Assembly (NCBI GenBank): GCA_965206975.1
Contig: OZ242253.1
Span: forward strand, 1,984,001-2,048,000
Length of the DNA: 64,000 nucleotides
Direction: 5' to 3'
Source of the DNA: JAAXGI01 sp965206975
GTDB lineage: Bacteria > Gemmatimonadota > Gemmatimonadetes > Longimicrobiales > Gaopeijiaceae
The notes beneath the pieces are model-generated. The model searched no databases. It was not told the DNA's origin and saw only the letters and a list, made by a program, of their open reading frames with translations. The position numbers were made by a program, and so were the translations under genes. Shown here piece by piece: positions 44,480 through 54,120 of the stretch (position 1 is its first letter; each line of letters begins with the position of its first letter).

Positions 44480-44602
44480 CGGCGATGTCCTCGGCCGCCA
44501 CCGACGCCGATCCGGCTTGCCCGCCGCCTCGCACGTGCCTAGCGTCGAAAATATGGACAGCTGGCGACCCGTTCGTGCGACCCGTTCGATTGGAGGACTT
44601 CG

Positions 44603-45475
44603 ATGAGAGCCGGCCGCGCGGCCGCGCTTCGATGCGGAGCCGGATGGATGGCGGTGCTGGCCCTGGTCCTCACCTCATGTGGGAGAGCGGAACGGGAGAG
44701 GGAGGCGGCCGTAGAGGCCGCCAGGGTCGCCACGGTGAGGGAGATCGAGGGAGCCTTGTCACAGGCGCTCGGCCTCGTGGACCGAGAGGCGGACAGGGCC
44801 GACGACATTCTTTCTCCCCTCCCGGTAATGACGCCGGCCGGGGAGGATGCACTCCGCCGATTCCTCAACGGGCCGCACGTGGCCCGTGCCCGCGCGCTGG
44901 GCGTCCGGGTAGCCGACCGTGCCGCCAGGGACTCCCTTCTCGCGGCGGGGCGGTTGGTTCAGCTCGAGGACAGCACCGCTCACTGGATCGTTCGCCCCGG
45001 CACCTCCCCCGCGTATGTGGTGGCCCACGTGCCCGCCCTGCTCGAGCAGCTGGGGCGGCAGTTCCAGGAACGTCTCGCGGGGATGGGACTTCCGCCGTAC
45101 CGCATCGAGGTCACGAGCGCCCTGCGCACGTCGGAGCGGCAGGCACGGCTGCGGGGCTCGAACCCCAACGCGGCCGCCGGCGTGAGCTCGCACGAGTTTG
45201 GCACCACCGTGGACGTCTCCTACGCCGCATTCGCGCCACCGGCCGTGCGACCGCCGGAGATTCTCGCCCGCGTGCCCGCGGAGCTTGAGCCGCACGTCGG
45301 GCGGATCGTGGACCTGGCGCTCGAGTCGGTCTCGGCCCGGAAGTCCCGCGAGCTGGGAGCCATCTTCAGCCAAGTGCTCCGGGAGGCGCAGTCCGACGGG
45401 CTGGCCCTCGTGATCTACGAGCGGCAGCAGACGGTCTATCACCTCACCGCCGGAGGGGCGTTGGCGGATGAATGA
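44603..45475 (+). CDS. DUF5715-family lipoprotein, M15-peptidase-like
   Basis: The 290-aa protein has a lipobox (VLALVLTSC, Cys about residue 26), an alpha-helical segment and then a C-terminal domain with IEVTSALRTSERQARLRGSN followed by AGVSSHEFGTTVDVSYAAF. That SALRT...SSHEFG...VDV pattern is the DUF5715 type and resembles M15 D,D-peptidases, with the His and Asp as likely metal ligands. A periplasmic peptidoglycan role is plausible. The start at 44603 (ATG AGA GCC) follows GGAGGACTTCG. Confidence 0.78.
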   Translation: MRAGRAAALRCGAGWMAVLALVLTSCGRAEREREAAVEAARVATVREIEGALSQALGLVDREADRADDILSPLPVMTPAGEDALRRFLNGPHVARARALGVRVADRAARDSLLAAGRLVQLEDSTAHWIVRPGTSPAYVVAHVPALLEQLGRQFQERLAGMGLPPYRIEVTSALRTSERQARLRGSNPNAAAGVSSHEFGTTVDVSYAAFAPPAVRPPEILARVPAELEPHVGRIVDLALESVSARKSRELGAIFSQVLREAQSDGLALVIYERQQTVYHLTAGGALADE

Positions 45476-46103
45476 GCTCGGCCTCGAGCTCTGGTTGCCG
45501 TGCACGGCGACCCCCGGGCAGCTCCCCTGGCCGAGGGTCTTCCGTCCACACCGACCCTCGCTCGCACCGTTGATAGCGAGCCGCCCCGTGTCCCGGGAGC
45601 GAATGAAGGCGAGGTGAGGGAATGCGCCGCCTGGAGCAGCTTCACCGCCAGCGCGTCGGACGGCTCCCGAGCCATCGAGATCACGTAGGCGCCGAGTGAG
45701 CCGATGGGCCACAGAGCCCCGATAGAAGGATGGTTCCCGCTCTGGAGCTTCAAGAACCTCTACTGTGAAAGGGTGGACCAGAATGACAGGCTACGCTTCC
45801 ACGACCCCGCACGGGCCTGATTACTGCATGAAGTACATATAAGCCTAGCCCTTCCCTCTGCCTCTCATCCAAATCTGCCCATAGCCGGGGCTTGCTTGCC
45901 GCCTGCCTGAACCAACGGCATCTTAGCCTGTGGGCTTCACTCCGGGCGCAGTTCCCGTCATTCCTCTGACGGAGCGGGACTATGCGCGACCCTTCCGGCG
46001 ATTCCTCGTGGAACCTCATCCGCGAGATTCCACGCGGGCCTGCGCCCCTAGCTGTTGATCCGAATAGGTTCTGTTTGACGGACCCAAGAATGGAGGCAGC
46101 AAC
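45476..46103. other. Gene-free stretch with an IS110-end relic
   Basis: No gene was recognised. Bases 45703-45748 closely match a block of the IS110 non-coding end at 31973-32018 in inverted orientation, so this is probably the scar of a related element. The rest holds no motif I can name; the promoter of the downstream membrane protein should lie near 46050-46100. Confidence 0.5.
45703..45748 (+). repeat. Copy of the IS110 non-coding end block
   Basis: About 43 of 47 aligned positions match the reverse complement of 31973-32018. The differences include a paired change in the loop between the GCTC and GAGC arms, so the stem is kept. Blocks read GATGGGCCACAGAG then GATAGAAGGATGGTTCCCGC. Confidence 0.75.
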
Positions 46104-47108
46104 ATGTCGACGACTCACGTGGCATCAGGCGAAAGGCCGGGAGGAACGCACCAACTATCGGGGGCTTCCCAACCGCTGTGGGTTCGTGGGGGGATCGCCG
46201 GGCTCTTAGGGGCGACGGTCCTCGCACTCTGGTTCTTCATCGTCGACTCGGCGCAAGGAGACCCGTTTCGGGTGCCCGCCCTCCTGGCCAACGGCCTCTT
46301 CGGTATCGACGGCCTCGAAGGCAGCCCCGGCACAATCGTCATTGTCACCCTGATTCACTATGCGGCGTTCATCGGGATCGGGATTGCGGTGACTTGGCTC
46401 TCTACACTCGTCGACTGGGTTCCCAGCACCCTCTTGGGAGTCGCGCTCGGATTCGCGCTGTTCGACGTCCTGGCCTTTTCGAGCGTTTCCGTCACCGGGA
46501 TCGACGTCATTCAGGAGCTCGGTTGGTTGGAGGTGCTATCGGGTAACGTGCTGGCTGGTCTGACCATGATGGCCTACTTGCACCTGACCGGTACGATCAA
46601 GCCGACTCCGTGGTGGAAGCTCATTGCGGCGCAGGCGATCGTGCGTGAGGGAGTCGTCGCCGGGCTGCTTGCCGCGCTGACGATCTCCGCTTGGTTCCTC
46701 GCCGCCGACCTGATGCAGGGTCGACCGTTCTTCACTCCCGCCGCTCTGGGATCAGCCCTCTTGCTGGGCGCGTCGGAGATCGCCCAGGTCGAGGTGACGG
46801 TGTGGACGGTGGCAGCCTACTCTCTTCTGCATTTTGGAGCCTTCGTCGTCGTGGGGATCGTGGCATCCGCAGTCGCGGGACAGGTGGAGTCGATGCCACC
46901 CATCGTACGAGGTCTGGTGCTTCTCCTGGTCGTCTTCGAGGCGTTCTCCCTTGGATTCTTCGCGGTCGTCGCCGAATGGGTTTTCGCCACCCTGGCGTTC
47001 TGGTCCATCGGTGCTGCGAACCTCATCGCCGTCACCGTGATGGCCTATTACCTCTGGCGGAGGCACCCGGAAGTCAGGGTCGCTCTGGCCGAGGGACGCT
47101 TCGACTGA
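46104..47108 (+). CDS. Multi-helix membrane protein built from two similar halves
   Basis: The 334-aa protein has about eight transmembrane helices. The two halves look alike: each starts with a VRGGIAGLLGATVLALWFFIVD or VREGVVAGLLAALTISAWFL helix, then DSAQGDPFRVPALLA or DLMQGRPFFTPAALG, a helix beginning HYAAFIGIGIAV or HFGAFVVVGIVA, and an ending with NVLAGLTMMAYLH or NLIAVTVMAYYLW. This is an internal duplication. Function unknown. Confidence 0.75.
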   Translation: MSTTHVASGERPGGTHQLSGASQPLWVRGGIAGLLGATVLALWFFIVDSAQGDPFRVPALLANGLFGIDGLEGSPGTIVIVTLIHYAAFIGIGIAVTWLSTLVDWVPSTLLGVALGFALFDVLAFSSVSVTGIDVIQELGWLEVLSGNVLAGLTMMAYLHLTGTIKPTPWWKLIAAQAIVREGVVAGLLAALTISAWFLAADLMQGRPFFTPAALGSALLLGASEIAQVEVTVWTVAAYSLLHFGAFVVVGIVASAVAGQVESMPPIVRGLVLLLVVFEAFSLGFFAVVAEWVFATLAFWSIGAANLIAVTVMAYYLWRRHPEVRVALAEGRFD

Positions 47109-47266
47109 TTGTCTCCGGGGAGTCGAGGCAGATGATGCCGCGTTGAGGAGGCGAGCGCAGCGGCTTCCTCATTTGGCGCAGTGCGGTCCCCGGAACGCGC
47201 CGCGTGGAAGGCCCGTGGACGCTGGCGCGGGTTCGACGGAACACGGGAGCACCTCGAAACTGAGCA

Positions 47267-47482
47267 ATGGCCGAACGAAGATTCCGTCCCGGCGCGCGTG
47301 TCGTCGTGAGGGCTCTGCTCGCGGCGCTGATCGGCATGCTTGCCGGTGGTGGGCTCAATGCTGCGCTGGGCGAGCAGGGCGCGGACACGCCAGCGCTCGC
47401 GTTGCTCGGCGGCGCACTGGGGCTCGGCGGCGTGATCCTGGCGCAGGCCCGACGGCGAGCGCAGGGGGCACAGGATGACTGA
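47267..47482 (+). CDS. Small membrane protein (71 aa)
   Basis: A short frame encodes a basic N-terminus (AERRFRPGARVVVR) and two hydrophobic helices (ALLAALIGMLAGGGLNAALG; ALALLGGALGLGGVILA), ending RRRAQGAQDD. There is no strong ribosome site. It may be a real small integral membrane protein; no family is recognised. Confidence 0.4.
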   Translation: MAERRFRPGARVVVRALLAALIGMLAGGGLNAALGEQGADTPALALLGGALGLGGVILAQARRRAQGAQDD

Positions 47483-47550
47483 CGACGCAGGAACGACCAC
47501 CGGCCGTGCCGTCCACGGCCCAGTGCGTGTGCCGACTTTGGGCGGGAGTC

Positions 47551-47590
47551 GGACCGGGGGTGACGCTCCGCGGAACTAGGTGCTCTTGGA
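47551..47590 (+). repeat. Degenerate block repeated upstream of two genes (second copy 48175-48216)
   Basis: GGACCGGGGGTGA, then CGGAAC, GTGCT and TGGAGG occur in the same order at 47551-47590 and 48175-48216 with small gaps between. The first copy precedes the serpin fragment and the second precedes the TonB receptor start. Confidence 0.6.
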
Positions 47591-47774
47591 GGTCCTGCAG
47601 AAGACGTATCTCAAGGTGGACGAAGAGGGGACGGAGGCTGCGGCGGTGACCAAGGGCGCGGTCGCGATCTCAGAACCTCGCACCATCGAATTCAATCGCC
47701 CCTTCTTTCTCGCAATCTACGACCACGTCACCGGGACAATCCTTTTCCTGGGACAGATCAACGATTCGTCGTAG
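47580..47774 (+). pseudogene. Serpin, C-terminal fragment
   Basis: The 64 codons encode the end of a serine-protease inhibitor of the serpin family: LQKTYLKVDEEGTEAAAVTK is the strand and reactive-loop hinge with the inhibitory EEGTEAAA pattern, and FNRPFFLAIYDHVTGTILFLGQI is the closing serpin signature. The other 300 or so residues are missing. Directly upstream lies a block repeated before the receptor at 48221. Confidence 0.8.
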
Positions 47775-47782
47775 CGCGGGAG

Positions 47783-48220
47783 GGGTTCTGGCTGTATCAG
47801 CTGCGCCGATATCGTAATAAGAAATCTGTATTTGGTGACTTCCTGCTGATCAACTCGCTATGATGCCGTAGCTGGAAGAAGCCCCTTTACCGCCATCTTC
47901 TGAGCCCGTCCAGTGGTCCGACCGGACGGCAAAGATCGCGCCCGCATCTGGCTACGGTCGGCCCCTCGATCGAGGTAGAGGGTGACGTGACCCCGGATGA
48001 AGACGTTCTCGATCGAAGGCCGTGTTCGACATGGGACCGCCGGGCCAGGCAGTGTCGAAAGCAGTCGGGAGGTCGTCGAGGGGGCAGCTCCGGAGGGGGT
48101 CAGCAGCGGGCGATAGAGTGGGACGTGCCAGGCACGATTCGAGCTGGGACACCGAATTTCGGGGCATTGGAGTTGGACCGGGGGTGAGGTTCCACGGAAC
48201 CATGTGCTGCTGGAGGAGAA
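47783..48220. other. Intergenic stretch before the TonB receptor
   Basis: No gene was recognised. It ends in the repeated block (48175-48216), which runs into the GGAGGAGAA ribosome site of the receptor. Confidence 0.4.
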
Positions 48221-50865
48221 ATGGTCGAAAATGAGACTGTAGCCGTGAAGGCCGTCACGCCCCACGCAGGCAGAGTTGTCCAACTGGCTATCGCTGCCGT
48301 GCTGTTGTCTTTGTCGGCTGCGGCGACGGCGGCGGCCCAGACGACTGGATCGATCGAAGGCACTGCGTTCGACCCGAGTGGGAGGCCGTTGCCGGGTGTC
48401 GCGGTGACGGTGGCCGGCCCCGACCAGAGTCAGGAGCATGTGACCGGGACGGACGGCACCTACATGGCCGCCGGTCTGGCGGCGGGCGACTATGTCGTGA
48501 CGGCGACGCTGCCAGGTTTCGAGACGGTGGAGACCCAGGTCTCTGTCCGAGCAGGCACCACGGAGACAGTCCCGATCGAGCTCCGCATCATCTTCCTGCT
48601 GGAAACAGTCAGCGTCGTAGCCGAGGAGCCCCGCATCTTCGCGCGCAACATCGTCGCGGAGCCGATGATGTTGCAGCAGTCGAACATTACCGCTGTGACA
48701 TCGGTGGTGGACAACCTCCCCGGTGTGTCCATCCAGGAGGGGGACGGGTACGGCTTCGACGACTGGTCGAGTAACGTCGCCGTGCGCGGGTTCCAGGTGT
48801 CCATCAACGAGGCGCAGATCGGCACGACAATAGACGGATTCCCCAACGGCACCTCCGACTACTGGAGCGGCGCCAAGGCGAACCGGTTCATTGACCCCAT
48901 GAACCTCGGCAGTGTCGAGGTGTCGCAGGGAACGGCCGACATCGCCTCCCAGTCGGTCGAGGCGCTCGGCGGCACCTTCAATTTCATCACGGACGATCCG
49001 GCGGCCGATCGGACCTACACCGCGTCAACCACCATCGGCGAGTACGACGGCAGGCGGTTCGCCATGCGGGCCGACACCGGGCCGCTGTTCGGCGGTGAGA
49101 CCCGCTCCTGGATCGCCGCTGTTCGCCAGGAGGCGACCGACTGGGTGCAGGGTGCGGCGGAGAACGAGCGGGAACACCTCGCCGCCAAGGTGGTCTCGCA
49201 GCACGGGCGACTGGGTCTCACCAGCTATATCTCGTACGACAACATCCGTGAGGACGTCTACCAGCGACTTTACAGCGAGGCCGACTTCCGGGCCAACCCG
49301 CGTTGGGACCGCCTGATCGGCGACTGGCCCGGTGTCCCCTACCTGAGCCAGTTCTACCGGCCCGGTTGGTCAACCTGGCGGAGCAACACGTTTGCCTACC
49401 TGAAGGCGGACTGGTCGTTCAGCGAATTTACCTCGTTGAGTGTCGGCGCCTATTTCCATCGCAACCGGGGCCGCGGCGACTGGCTGCCCCCCTACATCGC
49501 CGATGTCGTTGATGATAACGGCGGACCGGAATCGGAGCTGGCGGGGCTCGGGCCGGTACAGGGCGGTACGCAGCGCGGCCTGATCCGATTCGTGAACCAG
49601 GAGGGAGTCGCCGTCGGACCGACGGCCGGGTGCACCTCGTCCTACATCTTCAACTACTACGGCTCCGGCGGCCCGGAGGTCGACCCGGTGTGCCATCCGG
49701 GAGCCACGGCGGTGCAGTCGTTCCGCCACAGTCACTACGGGAAGGACCGCGTCGGCGTAACCCTTGACGAGGAGTGGTCCACTACGATTGGCGCAGCTGG
49801 CAGCACGTTGCGCGCCGGCATCTGGTACGAGAACTCCCGCCGCGACCTGGGCCGGGACTGGCATCAGATCCTGGATCCGACGCTCAGCGCCCGGTTCGAC
49901 GAAGTAGCCTACTGGCGCCAGTACGACTGGGATTTCCCACAGGACGTCTTCCGGTGGTACGCGGAGGAGACGCTCTACGTCGGCTCGCTCGCCGTGAGCG
50001 GAGGCATCAGGCACTACCTGGTCGACGTGTCGCGCGAAGACGTGTTCAACCTCGACCCGGAGTTATCCGTCGACTCCGATTCGAATCTGCTCTTCTCCGG
50101 CGGGGTCACATACGAGACTCCGGTCGACGGCCTGGACCTTTTCGCCGGCTATGCCGAGAACTTCAAGGCGATCAGTAGTCTCCTCCTCGAGGTGCCGGGC
50201 CGGAGTCTGGATCGCCTCGAGCCGGAGACCGCCTCGAACATCGATGTCGGACTTCAGTATACGAGGGATCGAATTGCGCTGGGCGCCACCTGGTACACGA
50301 TCGATTTCCAGAACCGGATCTTCTACATCGGTCCGCAGACGCCCGCCGGTCCCAACTACCTCATCCCGGGCGGTGGCGCCTATTTCAACGCGGGCGGCAT
50401 CGCCACGAGCGGCCTGGAGTTCGCCGCGACGGTGCAGATGCCGCTGCAAACGTCGTTCTACACCGCCTTCACACTAAACAACTCCCCGAGTACATCGGGA
50501 CCGACGATCCGCTCGTCGACGCCAGCCAGGGCGTCGTGGCGGGGGGCGACGTCACCGGTGTCCCGGATCGGCTGTGGGTTCTCTCGCTCGACCGAAGCGG
50601 CCCCCTCGGCGGCGGGTTGTCCGCAAAGTACACTTCGTCGCGGCGTGTGAGTCTCACGTCGGACTGGTACGCGGACAACTTCTGGATGGTGGACGCCTAC
50701 GTCCGCTTTTCAGGCGAGGCGTTTAGCGATCTGCTCCGGTCGACGGAGTTCTCGATGGTGGCGAACAACCTCCTCGACAAGGCCTATCTCTCCGCCATCA
50801 CCGAGAACGCCGCCTGGCTCGGCGCGTCGCGCACGATTTCCATGACTGCAACCGTCTCGTTCTGA
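48221..50865 (+). pseudogene. TonB-dependent receptor with carboxypeptidase-like N-domain, one-base frameshift
   Basis: The product would be about 881 aa: signal peptide (VQLAIAAVLLSLSAAATAAA), a carboxypeptidase-regulatory-like domain (GSIEGTAFDPSGRPLPGVAV, residues about 45-125), a plug with TAVTSVVDNLPGVSIQEGDG, and a 22-strand type barrel ending GASRTISMTATVSF. The frame shifts at 50484-50487: CTCCCCGAG lacks one C of the expected CTCCCCCGAG (NNSPEYIG). The continuation runs in the other frame from there to 50865. A real mutation and a homopolymer sequencing error cannot be told apart here. The ligand is unknown. Confidence 0.85.
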
Positions 50866-51003
50866 GGGGAATTCTCCACCGGAGCGCGCCATCCGTAGCG
50901 GTGCGGAAACCTCGAGTCCTTCCCGGACCACACTCTCGGTAACGCGAGCAGGCTGGGGATCGATAAAACGAGAGTGCGACCCCCCCGGGGGGCGCACTCG
51001 TCG

Positions 51004-53205
51004 TCATGGCTCTCCGAGCCGGAAGACATAGAGTGCATTGTGTCTGTTACCGGGCGGAATCTGGATCTCGGGAGCAAGGAAAGTCGACACTCGCCACGGG
51101 CTTCCGCCGATCACGCCTGTGGGCACGGCGAGGTACTGGACACCGGCGACCTCATATGTTGTGGGAAAGCCCTGAACCGCGGTGCCCAGGCGGCTCTCCC
51201 ACAGCGTCTCACCCGTGGCCACGTCATACGCCCGAACCCGCCGGTCGTAGTCACCCGCAAAGGCAAGCCCGCCGGCAGTCGTTAGGATCGAGGTCAGGAA
51301 TGGAGCCCGTTGCTCGACGCTCCAGACCTCCTCCAGCGTCCGCACGTCGTAGGCAGCGAGCTTTCCGAGGTTCCCGTCCGTCCCGGGCATCTCCATCCAC
51401 ACCCGACTCTGGCCCGTGCCCCCTCCGCCCTCCACCATATCGATCTCACTCGCCATGCTGTCCATGCAGGTCTGACTCAGCGGAATGACGATCAGGCCGG
51501 ATCCCGGGTGGTAGCTGGTCGCATGCCAGTTCTTCCCCCCCGCGGTCGAGGGGCAGACCGAAACCCAGTCGCCAACTCTGGCGTCGCGGATATCGGGTCG
51601 ATACGAGACGCTGCCTGTCTCGTAGTCGAGATCTAAAATGTTTTGAAAGACGGTCTCCTTCAGGCCCAGGAAGCTGCCGTCGCGACGGTCCAGCTTCCAG
51701 AGGATCCCATGCTTTCCGATCTGGAAGAGCACCGGCTGGTTGTCGATATCCATCAACACCTGTTCCATCGCCTCGTCCATATCGAGGGACTCGTCTGGAA
51801 CGTATTGCCGGTACCATACGATCCGTCCTGTGTGCTCATCCAGGGCGAGCGTTGAGCTACTGTAGAGGATGGAATCCGCCTCGGTCCGGACCGTCCCACG
51901 GCTCACAGGTGCTCGGGGCTTCATCTGCGAAGCGCCGAAGTAGACCAGCTCCAATTCCGGATCGTAACTCCCCGTGTTCCAGACATCGCCGCCACCCCGG
52001 AGCTCCCAAGGAAGTCCGCCCCACGTATCACCCCCAGGCTCTCCCGGACGTCCGATGGTGAAGGTCCTCCACAGCTCCTCACCCGTTCTGGCATCGTGAG
52101 CGGTAATGAAACAGCTCTCGGGGATCAAACGGGTGCATCCGTTGATCCCATTGATCAGCTTGCCGTTGGCGACGATCGGGCCGCTGGTGTTCTCGTAGCC
52201 AAGGTTCGGCTCAGCGAGCTTCGCCTCCCAACGAAGGATCCCCGTGCGGGCATCCAGAGCGATGAGCTGGGCGTCGTTCGTGGACACGTAGATCATGTCC
52301 TCCCAGATGGCGAGAGTCCGGACTCGGCCGCGGCTCCCAGACATGCCCTGGGGGAATTCCCGCCGGTACTCCCAGAGGAGATCACCGGTGGCAGCGTCGA
52401 GCGCCTGAATGGTGTTTCCCCAGTTGGGCAGGAACATGACGCCATCCCGAATCAGGGGTGCGGGCTGACTTCGAGTGCCGTCCTCCATCCCCCAGACCCA
52501 GACCAGATCAAGGCGATGGACATTCTCAGTGTTGATCTGACTCAGGGGGCTGTAGCCCCACGAGTTCAAGTTCCCTCGTGGGTTGAGCCACTCGCCGTCC
52601 GGCGGGTTCATGAGCTCCGCGTCCGAGACCGGGGTCAAGCTCTGCACCGCTCGAAACGTCCGTGTGGCGCCGGTGGCCGTTTCGGACAGCTCGCCATAGG
52701 CAGGAACCGAATTTCGGCCTTCTGGCGAGGGGATCGACCCCGCGATCCCGGGAATGGGCAGCGTCCCATCCGTGACCAGCACGGCCCCCTCAGCCAAGGA
52801 GAACCCCCCCTCAGAGGAGAAACTCAAAGGCGTCGCACCGGGTCCGACTTGGTTCTCTCTCATGATGTAGGCGGCGATGGCCGAGTACTCCTCCTCCGAC
52901 AACGACCCTTCACCTCCAGGAGGCATCGTGGAGCGTATGTACTGCAGAACGGATGAGGCGGGTCGCGGCCCCCAGCTGTTGCGGAAGTTCGCTCCCGTAA
53001 GCTGGGGCGCGGTGCCGCCCTGCAGGTCCGCGCTGTGGCAGGCGGCGCAGGCTTCCTGGTATGCGGACATTCCCTCGGTCGCCTGTGGATCCGTGTAGGA
53101 CGCTTGTTGAGCCAGGGAGGCCAGGGGAAGGAATACGCCGCCGAGAATCGCCGCGGCGGCGGCCGTCCAGCAAACAACCTTCGGTCGCCGGTTCTTTCGT
53201 CTCAT
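51004..53205 (-). CDS. PQQ-dependent dehydrogenase with N-terminal cytochrome c
   Basis: The 733-aa exported protein starts at 53205 behind CAGGAG and has a signal peptide (AAAAAILGGVFLPLASLAQ). A cytochrome c domain comes first (CAACH, about residues 53-57, with a Met ligand in RSTMPPGG), followed by a quinoprotein propeller (GYSPLSQINTENVHRLDLVW, ALDAATGDLLWEYRREF, AYDVATGETLWESRLG) with GGDVWNTGSYDPELELVYFG. Quinohemoprotein alcohol dehydrogenases usually carry the heme domain at the C-terminus, so this order is reversed. The substrate is unknown. Confidence 0.87.
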   Translation of the reverse strand: MRRKNRRPKVVCWTAAAAAILGGVFLPLASLAQQASYTDPQATEGMSAYQEACAACHSADLQGGTAPQLTGANFRNSWGPRPASSVLQYIRSTMPPGGEGSLSEEEYSAIAAYIMRENQVGPGATPLSFSSEGGFSLAEGAVLVTDGTLPIPGIAGSIPSPEGRNSVPAYGELSETATGATRTFRAVQSLTPVSDAELMNPPDGEWLNPRGNLNSWGYSPLSQINTENVHRLDLVWVWGMEDGTRSQPAPLIRDGVMFLPNWGNTIQALDAATGDLLWEYRREFPQGMSGSRGRVRTLAIWEDMIYVSTNDAQLIALDARTGILRWEAKLAEPNLGYENTSGPIVANGKLINGINGCTRLIPESCFITAHDARTGEELWRTFTIGRPGEPGGDTWGGLPWELRGGGDVWNTGSYDPELELVYFGASQMKPRAPVSRGTVRTEADSILYSSSTLALDEHTGRIVWYRQYVPDESLDMDEAMEQVLMDIDNQPVLFQIGKHGILWKLDRRDGSFLGLKETVFQNILDLDYETGSVSYRPDIRDARVGDWVSVCPSTAGGKNWHATSYHPGSGLIVIPLSQTCMDSMASEIDMVEGGGGTGQSRVWMEMPGTDGNLGKLAAYDVRTLEEVWSVEQRAPFLTSILTTAGGLAFAGDYDRRVRAYDVATGETLWESRLGTAVQGFPTTYEVAGVQYLAVPTGVIGGSPWRVSTFLAPEIQIPPGNRHNALYVFRLGEP

Positions 53206-53861
53206 CAACCCACTCCTGTCGGTGGCGTCTCGTGGGAGACCTCGGGACTGGTGGTGCGTCACGGCCGTCGCTACCGATCTGCCCGCACTGGCAAGAGGGC
53301 CGCCGGTAGCCGAGCAGGCGTGCCCTCCAGGTGACGACTGTCGATCAGGGGCCATGGGTCCGATCCACCCGCATTCATGATGGACCACCCGGCGTACGGC
53401 TTCGGCTCGTTGATGTGCTGCGGTCACTCATCCTGGCATCCGAAGCGCGAACTGCCCTACGGAATGAAGTCGCCGTGGGGCAACCGGAGACCAGCCGCGG
53501 ACTGCAGGCACCCGTGGCGCGATCATGCGTTCAGAACAAAGGGGCATGTACGGGTCCAAGCAGCTGCGGTCCGCGTACCCGCCCGAGCTTCCAGAGTCAC
53601 GCCAGGAACCACTGTCGTCGTGTCATTTCGGTCTTCGTGTTCTCGAGGCCGTCGAGCCCCGGCCCTGCGATCGCCGTAGCCTCGCCGGGGGGAAGGACGC
53701 CCCAGTCTACCTAAGCTCAACCGACCGTATACATGTACTCGAGGTCCGGCTATTTCGACAGGGGTGCAGTGGACTCGCGACACTGCCGAAGTCGTTGCGA
53801 GCCGGTCCGGAAGGAGGGCCGCTCACGGCGGCCCGCCGATTGACCGGGTCCGCGACACTGG
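53206..53861. other. Gene-free stretch
   Basis: No convincing gene on either strand. Several open frames exist but none has a ribosome site or recognisable motif. The promoter of the PQQ dehydrogenase should lie in the first 150 bases. Confidence 0.4.
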
Positions 53862-54075
53862 ATGTTTCCGGAGGTGCAGTATGGGGTGACCTCCTACACG
53901 CAGGGCATCCGCGTTGTCGTTGCCGGTCCCATCCTGCAGGATGGCCCGCTCCTACGCTTCTGGACCGAGGAGCTGGGCAACGCCCACCGCTGTTTCGCCG
54001 ATCTGGAACAGGCTGCGGCGAACACGTGTGAACAGCGCCAACCGGGATCCGTGACGATCCGCGTGCGGCCTGCAT
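53862..54075 (+). pseudogene. IS630-like transposase, C-terminal remnant
   Basis: The frame encodes GIRVVVAGPILQDGPLLRFW, then ELGNAHRCFADLEQAAANTCEQRQ and later TIRVR. This weakly follows the IS630 ending PPYSPELQPAERLW...LANRxFxDLxxLExxxxxRC. There is no catalytic core left. The assignment is tentative. Confidence 0.35.
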
Positions 54076-54120
54076 CCTGTCAGCCTCCCCCGACCCGCAT
54101 GCGCGAGCGCGGCGATGGGC

